From assembly GCA_017613055.1 (NCBI GenBank), contig JAGAES010000057.1, positions 1 through 16,408 of the forward strand: a stretch of DNA of 16,408 nt. The letters run 5' to 3'. This stretch comes from Lachnospiraceae bacterium (GTDB lineage Bacteria > Bacillota_A > Clostridia > Lachnospirales > Lachnospiraceae). Both the position numbers and the translations under genes were made by a program. Below the pieces are notes generated by a model. That model worked only from the letters and a program-made list of their open reading frames with translations, was not told the DNA's origin and made no database searches. This document shows, in pieces, positions 7,423 through 15,015 of the stretch (its first letter is position 1; each line of letters begins with the position of its first letter).

Positions 7423-8670
7423 TCAGAAATGCCCCGCCGCCGTACCCGCAAGGATACCCGTTGCAAAGGCGAACTGCAGATTGTAACCGCCGCACGTTCC
7501 GTCAACATCCAGCAGTTCTCCTGTCAGATACAGTCCCTTCTGCAGCTTGGATTCCATTGTCTTCGGGTGGATGCCGGACACCGTAACGCCGCCGGCCGTC
7601 ACCTGCGCCATCGTAAAGTCCTTCGTCGAAAGAACCGGAAGACGGAATGCCTTCATCTCTTTTGAAAGCTTTTCGATATCGGGAATCGAAAGCTTCGCGG
7701 AAGGCGTATCGGCCTTTAATCCTGCCCGCAGGAATACGACATACAAGAGTTTCTTCGGAAGCAACGTGCAGAGCGCGTCTTCCGAGGTTCCGTTAGCGCA
7801 TGAATCAAGCTTATCGCAAAGCACCTTCACGAGTTCCTCTTCGGAGAGCTCCGGCATAAAGTCGAATTCGATAACCGCTTCGCCCTTACGTCTTAACACA
7901 TCACCCGCATAACGGCTTAACTGCATGACGGCAATCCCGCTGACGCCGTAATCGGCGAACAGCACTTCGCCCTTCTCCGTATATTCGTTTTCAACATTCT
8001 CAAGCTTCGTATAAAGATGCACTTCGGCATCGGTCCGTACGCCCGAAAGCGTCTTCAGATTCTTATCCTTGGCAACCAGCTGCACGAGCGCCGGAAACAT
8101 CGGATTCAATACGTGTCCGAATGCCTTCGCGGTATCATAACCGAACGGACCGGCTCCGAGATTCTGCCCGGCAAGTCCGCCGGTAGCAAGAATCACGCGG
8201 TCGAAAGTCTCCTGTCCCTGGGCTTCTTTTGTAAGATCCCGGTAGGAAACCTTGAATCCCTTCCGTTCCTTCGTAACCTTGTTCACTTCGACCGAGCAGC
8301 GGACCGTAACACCCGCGGAAGCAAGTCTTGAAGCAAACCATGTGACAACCGAAGCAGCCTGCTCGGATCTCGGATAATAATACCCGCGCTTTTCCTTAAG
8401 CATCAAGCCGTGCTTTTCCAAATACTCACGAACCGCCTCCGGCGGACATGCGTTAAGCACCTGCTTCACAAAGGCGGCATCCCCGCCCCGGTAACAGTCG
8501 TCCGTCAGTACGCCGTTACTGAGATTACATTTACCGTTACCGGTTGCAGCAAGCTTCTTGCCGAGTTTCTCATTATGTTCAAAGAGGACAACCTCCGCAC
8601 CGGCTTCACGCGCCGTAAGCGCAGCCGTCATGCCGGAAGCGCCGCCTCCGATAATTGCAATTCTGTTCAT
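7423..8670 (-). CDS. HI0933-family (BaiN-like, COG2081) FAD/NAD(P) oxidoreductase
   Basis: This 415-residue flavoprotein begins with a dinucleotide-binding motif, IIGGGASG (6-13), followed by an acidic strand end LFEHN. The family mark AATGNGKCNLSN follows at about 41-52, and the C-terminal segment TCGGYNLQFAFATG closes the FAD site. This is the HI0933 family (COG2081), which includes the C. scindens protein named BaiN; a bile-acid role cannot be inferred from family membership alone. No signal or membrane segment is seen. The ATG at 8670 has an AAGG site 6-7 bp upstream. It is 16 bp from the flippase gene and 11 bp from a second, unrelated flavoprotein gene. True substrate unknown. Confidence 0.9.
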   Translation of the reverse strand: MNRIAIIGGGASGMTAALTAREAGAEVVLFEHNEKLGKKLAATGNGKCNLSNGVLTDDCYRGGDAAFVKQVLNACPPEAVREYLEKHGLMLKEKRGYYYPRSEQAASVVTWFASRLASAGVTVRCSVEVNKVTKERKGFKVSYRDLTKEAQGQETFDRVILATGGLAGQNLGAGPFGYDTAKAFGHVLNPMFPALVQLVAKDKNLKTLSGVRTDAEVHLYTKLENVENEYTEKGEVLFADYGVSGIAVMQLSRYAGDVLRRKGEAVIEFDFMPELSEEELVKVLCDKLDSCANGTSEDALCTLLPKKLLYVVFLRAGLKADTPSAKLSIPDIEKLSKEMKAFRLPVLSTKDFTMAQVTAGGVTVSGIHPKTMESKLQKGLYLTGELLDVDGTCGGYNLQFAFATGILAGTAAGHF

Positions 8671-8686
8671 ACGCTACCTTCAAAAA

Positions 8687-10354
8687 TCATTTCCGCAACA
8701 GGTGCAGTTTTGTAAGTATATTCGCAATGCCTTTTCCCTTAGGCATATCTTCGATTTCCTTCCGGGAGATTCCCTTTAAAAGAATCAGCACGGAGAAATA
8801 CACAAACATCGAAAGGAAAATTGCCGCAAGGCACGCAATCAGATTATTTACGCCCGGATGGTCCGGAAAAGCCATTCCGAGAATCCAGATATGGAACTGA
8901 AAATACATGTTCGAAAATGCAGCCATCAGCCCTGCGGAAACCAAAGGTATCACAAACGTTGTTCTCCACTCCTGCCGGTAACCGAGCAGTCTCTTTATGC
9001 TTCTTCCGTTCAGCATACATACGATCAAAGCGAAAAGAATGTTACAAAGCACAAGCGCAATCGCGTTCAACTCCGTAAAATGCAACAGCATTGCAAGCAC
9101 ACCGCAGTGAATTACAAGTGCAATCAGCGAATGCCAAACCGGAAGAAACATATGGTTGATTCCCTGAAGGACGCCGTTCGTTACCGTTGATAACGCAAAG
9201 AACACAACTGCGATACCGCCGATCTGCATCATCAATGCACTGAGTTCCCGGCCGTCTCCGTAAAGCATCCGGAGAATCGGACCGCCGATACTGATAAATC
9301 CGAACGCGCATGGAAACGCGATGATCATATTCAGTTTGACTACCGAGGCAATCTTCTCCTTTGCCGTCTCTGCATTGCCTTTTGCGATGAGCGCAACGAG
9401 ATTCGGGACGATTGCGGTTCCCATCGCGGATGCAATGGCTACCGGAACGTTCGTTAAGAGTTTGTATTTGCCGGAGTAAATGCCCCACCAGGTGTTACGT
9501 GTCTCTTCGATGATGCCCTTTCCGTTAAGCGTCCGGTTGAAAATCGAAACGTCAATGGTTCCGGAAAGCTGATATACCGTCTGGCTGATGACAACCGGCA
9601 GCGCGGTCATAATCAAAACCTTCAGAATCGTGAAACAGCGTTCCTTCTCCTTCGTCGTATCCTCAAGAAGCTGCTTCACATAGTATTTTCTTGTCGCCAG
9701 AAAGATAATCACGAGCGTAACTGCCGCCGCGCATGCGCCGAGGAACGTTCCCCATGTACCGCCGGCAGCACCGTAAGCACTCTGCTCACCCGTTCCGGCG
9801 TATTTCTTCACCATGTAAACGGCAGCACCTACCGAAACAACGGCATTTACAATCTGCTCGATTATCTGTGAAAGCGCCGTCGGCACCATATTGCCGAAGC
9901 CCTGGAAATATCCGCGGATTACACCCATCACCGAGAACACGAAGATCGTCGGAGCAAGAACGCGAAGCGGAATCGCCACTTGCGGCGTCTTGTTAAACTT
10001 TCCGTACAGGTCCGCACCGATATACACAAGAACCGAAGCAACCGCCCCTACGGCAAATCCGAAAGCAAGCCCGACATAAAGCACTCTCCTCGCATCCTTA
10101 TGCCGTCCGGCGATGCGTCTTGCGGAAACCAGCTTCGAAACCGCGAGAGGAAGGCTGTACGAGCTTAAAAGCAGCGCAAGGCTGTAGAACTCGAATGCTG
10201 TCGAATAATAGCCGTACGCATCGTCTCCGATGATCCGGGCAAGCGGAATGCGGTACACAAGACCGATCATCCGGACAATCAGCGAAGACATCGCAAGAAT
10301 GCTTCCCTGAAGAAGCATATTGCTGTGCACTTTGTTTCTGCTCTCGATATCCAT
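8687..10354 (-). CDS. SpoVB/MurJ-family polysaccharide or lipid II flippase
   Basis: This 555-residue integral membrane protein has about fourteen hydrophobic segments and belongs to the MOP/MVF flippase superfamily. The N-terminal pattern, with SSLIVRMIGLVYRIPLAR (about residues 23-40) and then the GDDAYGYYS turn, is typical of SpoVB/YtgP proteins. YtgP is a MurJ-type lipid II flippase in B. subtilis. Moving lipid-linked peptidoglycan precursor across the membrane is thus the likely role; a sporulation-specific SpoVB role cannot be excluded. The start at 10354 is 2 bp after the ybeY stop and has only a weak GAG site, suggesting translation coupled to ybeY. A second Met at codon 13 is a possible alternative start. 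The position directly behind ybeY is unusual, since dgkA and era commonly follow ybeY in Firmicutes. Confidence 0.88.
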   Translation of the reverse strand: MDIESRNKVHSNMLLQGSILAMSSLIVRMIGLVYRIPLARIIGDDAYGYYSTAFEFYSLALLLSSYSLPLAVSKLVSARRIAGRHKDARRVLYVGLAFGFAVGAVASVLVYIGADLYGKFNKTPQVAIPLRVLAPTIFVFSVMGVIRGYFQGFGNMVPTALSQIIEQIVNAVVSVGAAVYMVKKYAGTGEQSAYGAAGGTWGTFLGACAAAVTLVIIFLATRKYYVKQLLEDTTKEKERCFTILKVLIMTALPVVISQTVYQLSGTIDVSIFNRTLNGKGIIEETRNTWWGIYSGKYKLLTNVPVAIASAMGTAIVPNLVALIAKGNAETAKEKIASVVKLNMIIAFPCAFGFISIGGPILRMLYGDGRELSALMMQIGGIAVVFFALSTVTNGVLQGINHMFLPVWHSLIALVIHCGVLAMLLHFTELNAIALVLCNILFALIVCMLNGRSIKRLLGYRQEWRTTFVIPLVSAGLMAAFSNMYFQFHIWILGMAFPDHPGVNNLIACLAAIFLSMFVYFSVLILLKGISRKEIEDMPKGKGIANILTKLHLLRK

Positions 10355-10356
10355 TC

Positions 10357-10863
10357 TCAGTTCGTGTCACGCGTGATTCCGAGTTTTCTCAGAATCTCCT
10401 CCTGTTTCTCTTCCATGACGGCACGTTCGTCGTCATCCATATGGTCAAAACCGCACAGATGAAGCATGCTGTGCGCTACGAGAAATGCCATCTCTCTACG
10501 GATACTGTGCCCGTATTCTTCTGCCTGCGCTTCCATCCGCTCAAGAGATATTACGATATCCCCGAGAAGAAGCTCCCCGCTGTCCGGATCCGAATATTCT
10601 TCCGGCGCGTCCTCAACCATCGAGAAGTCCGCGGGCGTTTCGTAATCGATCATCGGAAAAGAAAGCACGTCGGTCGCGCGGTCCGTATTCCGAAAATCAC
10701 GGTTCATCTCACGAATGCTTGCATCATCGGTAAGAAGCACATTGACCGAGCATTCATAAGGGCATCCTACATAATCTAACGCTGCGTCGACAACCGTTTT
10801 GATGGTTTCGTCCGCGTCGAATGCGTAAGTCCGTTCGCATTCCCGCTCAATGTTTACGCTCAT
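10357..10863 (-). CDS. ybeY: YbeY endoribonuclease / rRNA maturation factor
   Basis: YbeY is a zinc-dependent endoribonuclease family involved in 16S rRNA 3'-end maturation and ribosome quality control. The ATG at 10863 is chosen because GGGAGG lies 7 bp before it; the open frame runs 36 codons further upstream inside phoH. The 168-residue length is normal. The metal-binding pattern is His131, His135 and His141 in HSMLHLCGFDH, with RATDVLSFP (62-70) upstream as another family mark. The gene overlaps the end of phoH by 17 bp, matching the conserved phoH-ybeY pairing in Firmicutes. Confidence 0.95.
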   Translation of the reverse strand: MSVNIERECERTYAFDADETIKTVVDAALDYVGCPYECSVNVLLTDDASIREMNRDFRNTDRATDVLSFPMIDYETPADFSMVEDAPEEYSDPDSGELLLGDIVISLERMEAQAEEYGHSIRREMAFLVAHSMLHLCGFDHMDDDERAVMEEKQEEILRKLGITRDTN

Positions 10864-11875
10864 AGCGGACCTCCCGGACTCCGGTATTCTTTCGAATTGC
10901 GTCTCTTCTAAGCACCTTATCGGCGCGCTTCTTCTCGTAAGTCTCGTAAGCCTGAACAATCTTCTGCACAAGCGGATGTCTTACGACGTCGGCGCTTGTC
11001 AGCTCGCAGAAAGCAATTTCTTCAACATCCGAAAGCACGCGGTACGCAACATCCAAACCCGAAACTTCTCCGCTCGGAAGATCCTTCTGCGTCCGGTCGC
11101 CGGTGACAACCACCTTCGAGCCGAACCCGATACGCGTCAGAAACATCTTCATCTGCGCAGGCGTTGTATTCTGAGCTTCATCGAGTATGATAAAGGCATT
11201 GTCGAGCGTACGGCCGCGCATATATGCGAGCGGAGCCACTTCAATCAGCCCTTTTTCCATATTCTTCTGAAACGTTTCGGCGCCCATAATCTGATACAGT
11301 GCGTCGTAAAGCGGTCTCAGATAAGGGTCAACCTTACTCTGCAGGTCCCCGGGAAGAAATCCGAGCTTTTCGCCTGCTTCAATTGCGGGACGCGTCAGAA
11401 TGATCCGGTTCACTTCGTCATTCTTAAACGCCGTAATCGCCATTGCCATTGCAAGATACGTCTTACCGGTTCCTGCAGGGCCTGTTCCGAACACGATCAT
11501 ATTGTTTCGGATGCTGTCCACATATTTTTTCTGGCCGCTGGTCTTCGGTTTGATCGGCTTCCCGGAAATGGTATGGCAGATCAGGTCCGAATCGACCGCA
11601 AGCATCTCGTCCTGCTTTCCGTCCATCGAAAGCGAAATCGTATAGTTTACCTGTTGTTCCGTAATCGTCGCACCGCGTTTTGACAGTCCGATTAAGGTAT
11701 TCAAAACCGAAACCGCACGCTTCACGGGACCGTCTTCGCCGATGACCCGGATTTCGTCTTCACGCGTTAATAAAGATACTCGGAGCGACCTCTCCAGAAT
11801 CTTCGCGTAAGCGTCGTATTCCCCGAATATATTCTTTTGACATGCAACGGAAATATCCTTAAGAACTTCCACCAT
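10847..11875 (-). CDS. PhoH family ATPase
   Basis: This 342-residue cytoplasmic P-loop protein has an N-terminal region of about 110 residues with a KH-like character. It is followed by a PhoH ATPase domain with Walker A GPAGTGKT (132-139), Walker B FIILDEAQ (228-235) and a sensor-like VVVTGD (255-260). PhoH proteins pair genetically with YbeY and are thought to act in RNA metabolism; the exact activity is unresolved. The ATG at 11875 follows GGAGG by 10 bp. It is the first gene of the long operon. Two extended -10 promoters lie upstream, after the rpsU terminator. The stop overlaps ybeY by 17 bp. Confidence 0.93.
   Translation of the reverse strand: MVEVLKDISVACQKNIFGEYDAYAKILERSLRVSLLTREDEIRVIGEDGPVKRAVSVLNTLIGLSKRGATITEQQVNYTISLSMDGKQDEMLAVDSDLICHTISGKPIKPKTSGQKKYVDSIRNNMIVFGTGPAGTGKTYLAMAMAITAFKNDEVNRIILTRPAIEAGEKLGFLPGDLQSKVDPYLRPLYDALYQIMGAETFQKNMEKGLIEVAPLAYMRGRTLDNAFIILDEAQNTTPAQMKMFLTRIGFGSKVVVTGDRTQKDLPSGEVSGLDVAYRVLSDVEEIAFCELTSADVVRHPLVQKIVQAYETYEKKRADKVLRRDAIRKNTGVREVRYERKH
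10870..10875 (-). promoter_or_regulatory. Ribosome binding site deciding the ybeY start
   Basis: GGGAGG on the minus strand lies 6-7 bp before the ATG at 10863 and inside the phoH coding end. It supports the 168-residue YbeY over the longer open frame. Confidence 0.7.
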
Positions 11876-11912
11876 TCGTTACATTCCTCCGTCAAATCCC
11901 CATAATAACCTC

Positions 11913-11921
11913 ATTTTAGCA
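11913..11921 (-). promoter_or_regulatory. Possible second promoter for the phoH operon
   Basis: The minus strand reads TGCTAAAAT, an extended -10 with 5 of 6 matches to TATAAT. It is 21 bp nearer the gene than the better match at 11934. The -35 region is poor, and the sequence is AT-rich, so chance is possible. Confidence 0.3.
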
Positions 11922-11933
11922 TATACAAAAATG

Positions 11934-11942
11934 ATTATAGCA
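11934..11942 (-). promoter_or_regulatory. Main promoter of the phoH-miaB operon
   Basis: The minus strand reads TGCTATAAT, a perfect -10 with the TG extension. The -35 is weak. The predicted leader is about 50 nt. It lies between the rpsU terminator (ending at 11964) and phoH. Confidence 0.65.
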
Positions 11943-11963
11943 CAAGTCCCGCGAAAGATAAAG

Positions 11964-11996
11964 AAAAAAAGAAGACCCGAAGCAAATCGGATCTTC
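11964..11996 (-). terminator. Intrinsic terminator of rpsU
   Basis: A 10-bp stem with one G-U pair (arms 11971-11980 and 11987-11996, 6-nt loop) is followed on the minus strand by seven T residues. It lies 20 bp after the rpsU stop codon. It separates rpsU from the phoH operon. Confidence 0.92.
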
Positions 11997-12016
11997 TCAA
12001 AAATCAATCTGAAATC

Positions 12017-12193
12017 TTACTTATACTTTCTCTTACGAGCTGCCTCAGACTTCTTCTTACGCTTTACGCTGGGCTTCTCGTAATGCTCTCTCTTACGAAT
12101 CTCCTGCTGGATGCCGGCCTTCGCGCAGTTTCTCTTGAAACGACGAAGCGCGCTGTCCAAAGACTCGTTCTCTTTTACGATAACCGTTGACAT
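12017..12193 (-). CDS. rpsU: Small ribosomal subunit protein bS21
   Basis: S21 is a small, very basic protein of the 30S subunit. The start is taken as the ATG at 12193, giving 58 residues that begin [10 protein letters not shown], the normal length and start for clostridial S21. A GTG three codons upstream is in frame but would leave only 3 bp to the GGGAGG site; AGGTG sits 6 bp before the ATG. Conserved stretches include [11 protein letters not shown] and REHYEKPS, with a Lys/Arg-rich C-terminus. It is monocistronic, with a near-consensus promoter and a strong terminator, though readthrough from alaS is possible. Confidence 0.96.
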   Translation of the reverse strand: MSTVIVKENESLDSALRRFKRNCAKAGIQQEIRKREHYEKPSVKRKKKSEAARKRKYK

Positions 12194-12199
12194 GATTTT

Positions 12200-12204
12200 C
12201 ACCT
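12200..12204 (-). promoter_or_regulatory. Ribosome binding site deciding the rpsU start
   Basis: AGGTG on the minus strand lies 6 bp before the ATG at 12193. A second purine run, GGGAGG, lies just upstream at 12206-12211. The pair explains why a GTG at 12202 could be mistaken for the start. Confidence 0.5.
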
Positions 12205-12262
12205 ACCTCCCTGCCGCCGGATAACTCCGTAAACGGTACTGGGCTAACATAGCACGTTTCTT

Positions 12263-12290
12263 ATTTTATCATACTTGCCCGATTTGTCAA
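12263..12290 (-). promoter_or_regulatory. rpsU promoter
   Basis: A perfect -35 TTGACA (12285-12290) and a -10 TAAAAT (12263-12268) are separated by 16 bp, close to the sigma-A consensus. The leader is about 65 nt. It contains short possible hairpins, but I see nothing that matches a known leader class. Confidence 0.85.
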
Positions 12291-12307
12291 TTGTTTTTTC
12301 GACAAAT
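12282..12307. repeat. Inverted repeat over the rpsU -35 region
   Basis: ATTTGTC (12282-12288) and GACAAAT (12301-12307) form a 7-bp inverted repeat with a 12-bp spacer. It overlaps the -35 hexamer of rpsU and lies just past the alaS stop. It could be an operator or a weak alaS terminator, but there is no T run after it on the minus strand. Confidence 0.35.
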
Positions 12308-12318
12308 GCCATGACGCC

Positions 12319-14994
12319 TTACTGAATCTGGCTTTCTGCTGTTTCAAAGCCCTTCTTGACGCATGCGTCAATGCCTGCGGGGTTCTTGCCGCCGGCCTGT
12401 GCCATGTTGGCTCTTCCGCCGCCGCCACCGCCGACAAGCGAAGCGCATTCTTTGATCAGGTTGCCCGCGTGAGCCCCCTTCTTAACGGCTCCGTCGGTTG
12501 CCATAGTAACGAGGTTGACTTTGCCGTCGTTTGCGGATGCAAGAAGAAGCAAAGACTCACCGAGCTTTTCTTTGAGCGTGTCGCACAGATTCCGAAGGCT
12601 GTTCATATCGGCATCCGGAACGGAAGCGCAAAGAATCTTAACGCCGTTCTTCTCCCGAACGTTCTGAAGGATATCCGAAAGCGAACTGCCTGCAAGCTTA
12701 GCCTTCAGCTTCTCCACTTCGGAGTTCAGACTCTTAATCTCGTCCTGAAGTGCTGCAATCTTGGAAGAAAGAGCGTCCGGAGCGCATTTGGCGGCTGCCG
12801 CAGCGCTTCTTAACTCACTCTCGAGGTTCTTATAGTATGCGGTCACATTTGCCGCGGTAATCGCTTCAATACGGCGTACGCCTGCGGAAATGCCGTTCTC
12901 GGAAAGAATCTTGAAGGAGCCGATTTCACTCGTGTTCTTCACATGCGTTCCGCCGCACAGTTCCTTACTGAAGTCTCCCATGCTGACAACACGCACGGAA
13001 TCACCGTATTTTTCGTCGAACAGCGCCATTGCGCCGCTCTTCTTCGCGGATTCGATATCCATCACATCGGTAACAACCGGAAGCGACTCTTCAATCTCGC
13101 GGTTTACGATTTCTTCGACCCTGGCAAGTTCTTCCTGCGTCATAGCCTGAAAATGGCTGAAGTCGAAACGGGTACGCTCGCTGTCCTGATAGGAACCCTT
13201 CTGCTCAACGTGAGAGCCGAGCACTTCACGGAGTGCCTTCTGAAGAAGGTGCGTTGCGCTGTGGTTCTTGCAGGTAGCGCCGCGGAGAGCCGCATCCACC
13301 TTGAAGGTGCCGGTTGCGCCCTTACGGATGATTCCGTTCCGGACAACGCCGTGGTGGGCGTATTTGCCGCCGACAAGCTTCTCGACGTTCTGTACGAGGA
13401 ATTCGCCCTCATCGGTAACGATAACGCCCTGATCGGACTGCTGGCCGCCCATTGTTGCATAGAAAGGCGTCTTGTCCGCGATAAGCGTTCCGTTCTGGCC
13501 TTCTCCGAGGAACTCGGTAAGCTCGGAAGCAATGCCGCTCTCGGTTTCCGTATCGCAGGAAACAACGCGGATTTCCGCCTCGTCCGTGAGTTTCGTATAG
13601 CCGGTGAACTCGGTAGGCGTCGTATAGAAATCGAATACCGAAGCGTCAGCGCCCATATAGGTCGTAACCTTACGAGCCTTACGCGCGGTCTCCTTCTGTA
13701 CCTGCATGGCCTTGTCAAAGCCTTCCTTATCGACCTCATAGCCCTTCTCTTCGAGAATCTCGAGCGTCAGGTCAAGCGGGAAGCCGTAGGTATCATAAAG
13801 CTTGAAAGCGTCAGCGCCGGAAAGCACCTTCTTGCCGGCTGCCTTCATCTCGTCCTCGAACGAAGAAAGAATCGAGAGACCTTTATCAATCGTCTTGTTG
13901 AAGGCTTCCTCTTCCTTCGTAAGGTTCGTCAGAATGAAATCCTTCTTCTCCTCAAGCTCCGGATAGCCGTCCTTCGAGCAGTTAATAACGGTCTTGGCAA
14001 GCTCCGCCATGAAAAGACCGCTGATGCCGAGTTTCCGGCCGTGTCTTGCGGCGCGGCGGATGATTCTTCGAAGCACGTAGCCGCGGCCTTCGTTCGAAGG
14101 CATGACGCCGTCCGAAATCAGGAAGGTTGAACTCCTGATATGATCGGTAATCAGACGGATGGATACATCGTCGTCCTCGTTCGTCTGATAAGTCTTTCCG
14201 CAAAGCTCGCAGATGCGGTCGCGGATTGCACGCATCGTATCGATGTCGAATACGGAATCCACATCCTGCACAACAACGGCAAGACGCTCAAGGCCCATAC
14301 CGGTATCGATGTTCTTGTTCGCAAGTTCGGTATAACCGCCCTTGCCGTCACCGTCAAACTGCGTGAATACGTTGTTCCAAACTTCCATGAACCGGTCGCA
14401 GTCGCAGCCGACCTTGCAGTCCGGCTTGCCGCAGCCGTACTTCAGTCCGCGGTCGTAATAAATCTCGGAACAGGGACCGCACGGACCTGCGCCGTGCTCC
14501 CAGAAGTTGTCGCACTCGCCCGTTACCGGATCGCGGTAGAAACGGGTAATCTTCTCGGCGGGAACGCCGATTTCCTTTGTCCAGATATCAAACGCCTCGT
14601 CATCCTCGCCGTAGATCGACGGATACAGACGCTCCGGGTCCATTCCGATAACCTTCGTCAGGAATTCCCAGCTCCAGGCAATTGCTTCATGCTTGAAGTA
14701 ATCTCCGAACGAGAAGTTTCCGAGCATTTCGAAAAATGTGAGGTGTCTTGCGGTCTTGCCGACATTGTCGATATCGCCGGTACGTACGCACTTCTGGCAT
14801 GTCGTAACACGTTTCTTGGGCGGCACTTCAAGGCCCGTGAAGTAAGGCTTTAAAGGAGCCATTCCCGCGTTGATCAGAAGAAGGCTCTTGTCATTTTTCG
14901 GAACAAGCGAAAAACTGTTCATCTTGAGATGATCCTTGGATTCGAAAAAATCCAGATACATCTTTCTGAGTTCGTTTACACCGTAAGGTTTCAT
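12319..14994 (-). CDS. alaS: Alanyl-tRNA synthetase
   Basis: This enzyme charges tRNA-Ala with alanine. It has 891 residues, the usual full length. The class II catalytic core starts at the N-terminus, with FFESKDHLK and CQKCVRTGDIDNVG (66-79) and a Cys-rich insert at about 172-199. The editing domain carries the zinc ligands His578 and His582 (HSATH) and Cys680 and His684 (CGGTH). A coiled-coil segment at about 720-770 and the C-terminal Gly-rich C-Ala domain (GGGGGGRANMAQ) follow. The ATG at 14994 follows GGAGG by 10 bp. It lies 21 bp after the xylanase stop, with no terminator, T-box or good promoter between them, so it is probably co-transcribed with the xylanase. No strong terminator follows it. 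Confidence 0.97.
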   Translation of the reverse strand: MKPYGVNELRKMYLDFFESKDHLKMNSFSLVPKNDKSLLLINAGMAPLKPYFTGLEVPPKKRVTTCQKCVRTGDIDNVGKTARHLTFFEMLGNFSFGDYFKHEAIAWSWEFLTKVIGMDPERLYPSIYGEDDEAFDIWTKEIGVPAEKITRFYRDPVTGECDNFWEHGAGPCGPCSEIYYDRGLKYGCGKPDCKVGCDCDRFMEVWNNVFTQFDGDGKGGYTELANKNIDTGMGLERLAVVVQDVDSVFDIDTMRAIRDRICELCGKTYQTNEDDDVSIRLITDHIRSSTFLISDGVMPSNEGRGYVLRRIIRRAARHGRKLGISGLFMAELAKTVINCSKDGYPELEEKKDFILTNLTKEEEAFNKTIDKGLSILSSFEDEMKAAGKKVLSGADAFKLYDTYGFPLDLTLEILEEKGYEVDKEGFDKAMQVQKETARKARKVTTYMGADASVFDFYTTPTEFTGYTKLTDEAEIRVVSCDTETESGIASELTEFLGEGQNGTLIADKTPFYATMGGQQSDQGVIVTDEGEFLVQNVEKLVGGKYAHHGVVRNGIIRKGATGTFKVDAALRGATCKNHSATHLLQKALREVLGSHVEQKGSYQDSERTRFDFSHFQAMTQEELARVEEIVNREIEESLPVVTDVMDIESAKKSGAMALFDEKYGDSVRVVSMGDFSKELCGGTHVKNTSEIGSFKILSENGISAGVRRIEAITAANVTAYYKNLESELRSAAAAAKCAPDALSSKIAALQDEIKSLNSEVEKLKAKLAGSSLSDILQNVREKNGVKILCASVPDADMNSLRNLCDTLKEKLGESLLLLASANDGKVNLVTMATDGAVKKGAHAGNLIKECASLVGGGGGGRANMAQAGGKNPAGIDACVKKGFETAESQIQ

Positions 14995-15015
14995 AGCGTT
15001 TATTCCTCCGAGGTT

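Noticed and set aside
7412..7495. 28-codon N-terminal extension of the COG2509 gene
   Set aside because: It overlaps the end of the HI0933-family gene, and GAGG precedes the ATG at 7411.
7423..8670. Bile-acid dehydroxylation gene baiN
   Set aside because: The protein is of the same broad family, but no other bai gene is nearby and the family is widespread in bacteria without bile-acid metabolism.
8687..10354. MATE-type drug efflux pump
   Set aside because: The N-terminal pattern and length match the SpoVB/MurJ branch better than MATE transporters.
10864..10971. 36-codon N-terminal extension of ybeY
   Set aside because: It lies inside phoH, and the family start and GGGAGG site fit 10863.
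12289..12318. Intrinsic terminator for alaS
   Set aside because: Only a weak inverted repeat is present, and no T run follows it on the minus strand; the T run seen is on the other strand.
12943..14130. 395-codon open frame on the plus strand opposite alaS
   Set aside because: It is antisense to a fully conserved AlaRS, shows no recognisable family, and is explained by codon bias of the real gene. The same holds for plus-strand frames at 2953-3837, 10850-11683, 447-1142 and 14140-14853.
14995..15015. T-box or riboswitch upstream of alaS
   Set aside because: The gap is only 21 bp and is mostly ribosome binding site, with no room for a leader structure.
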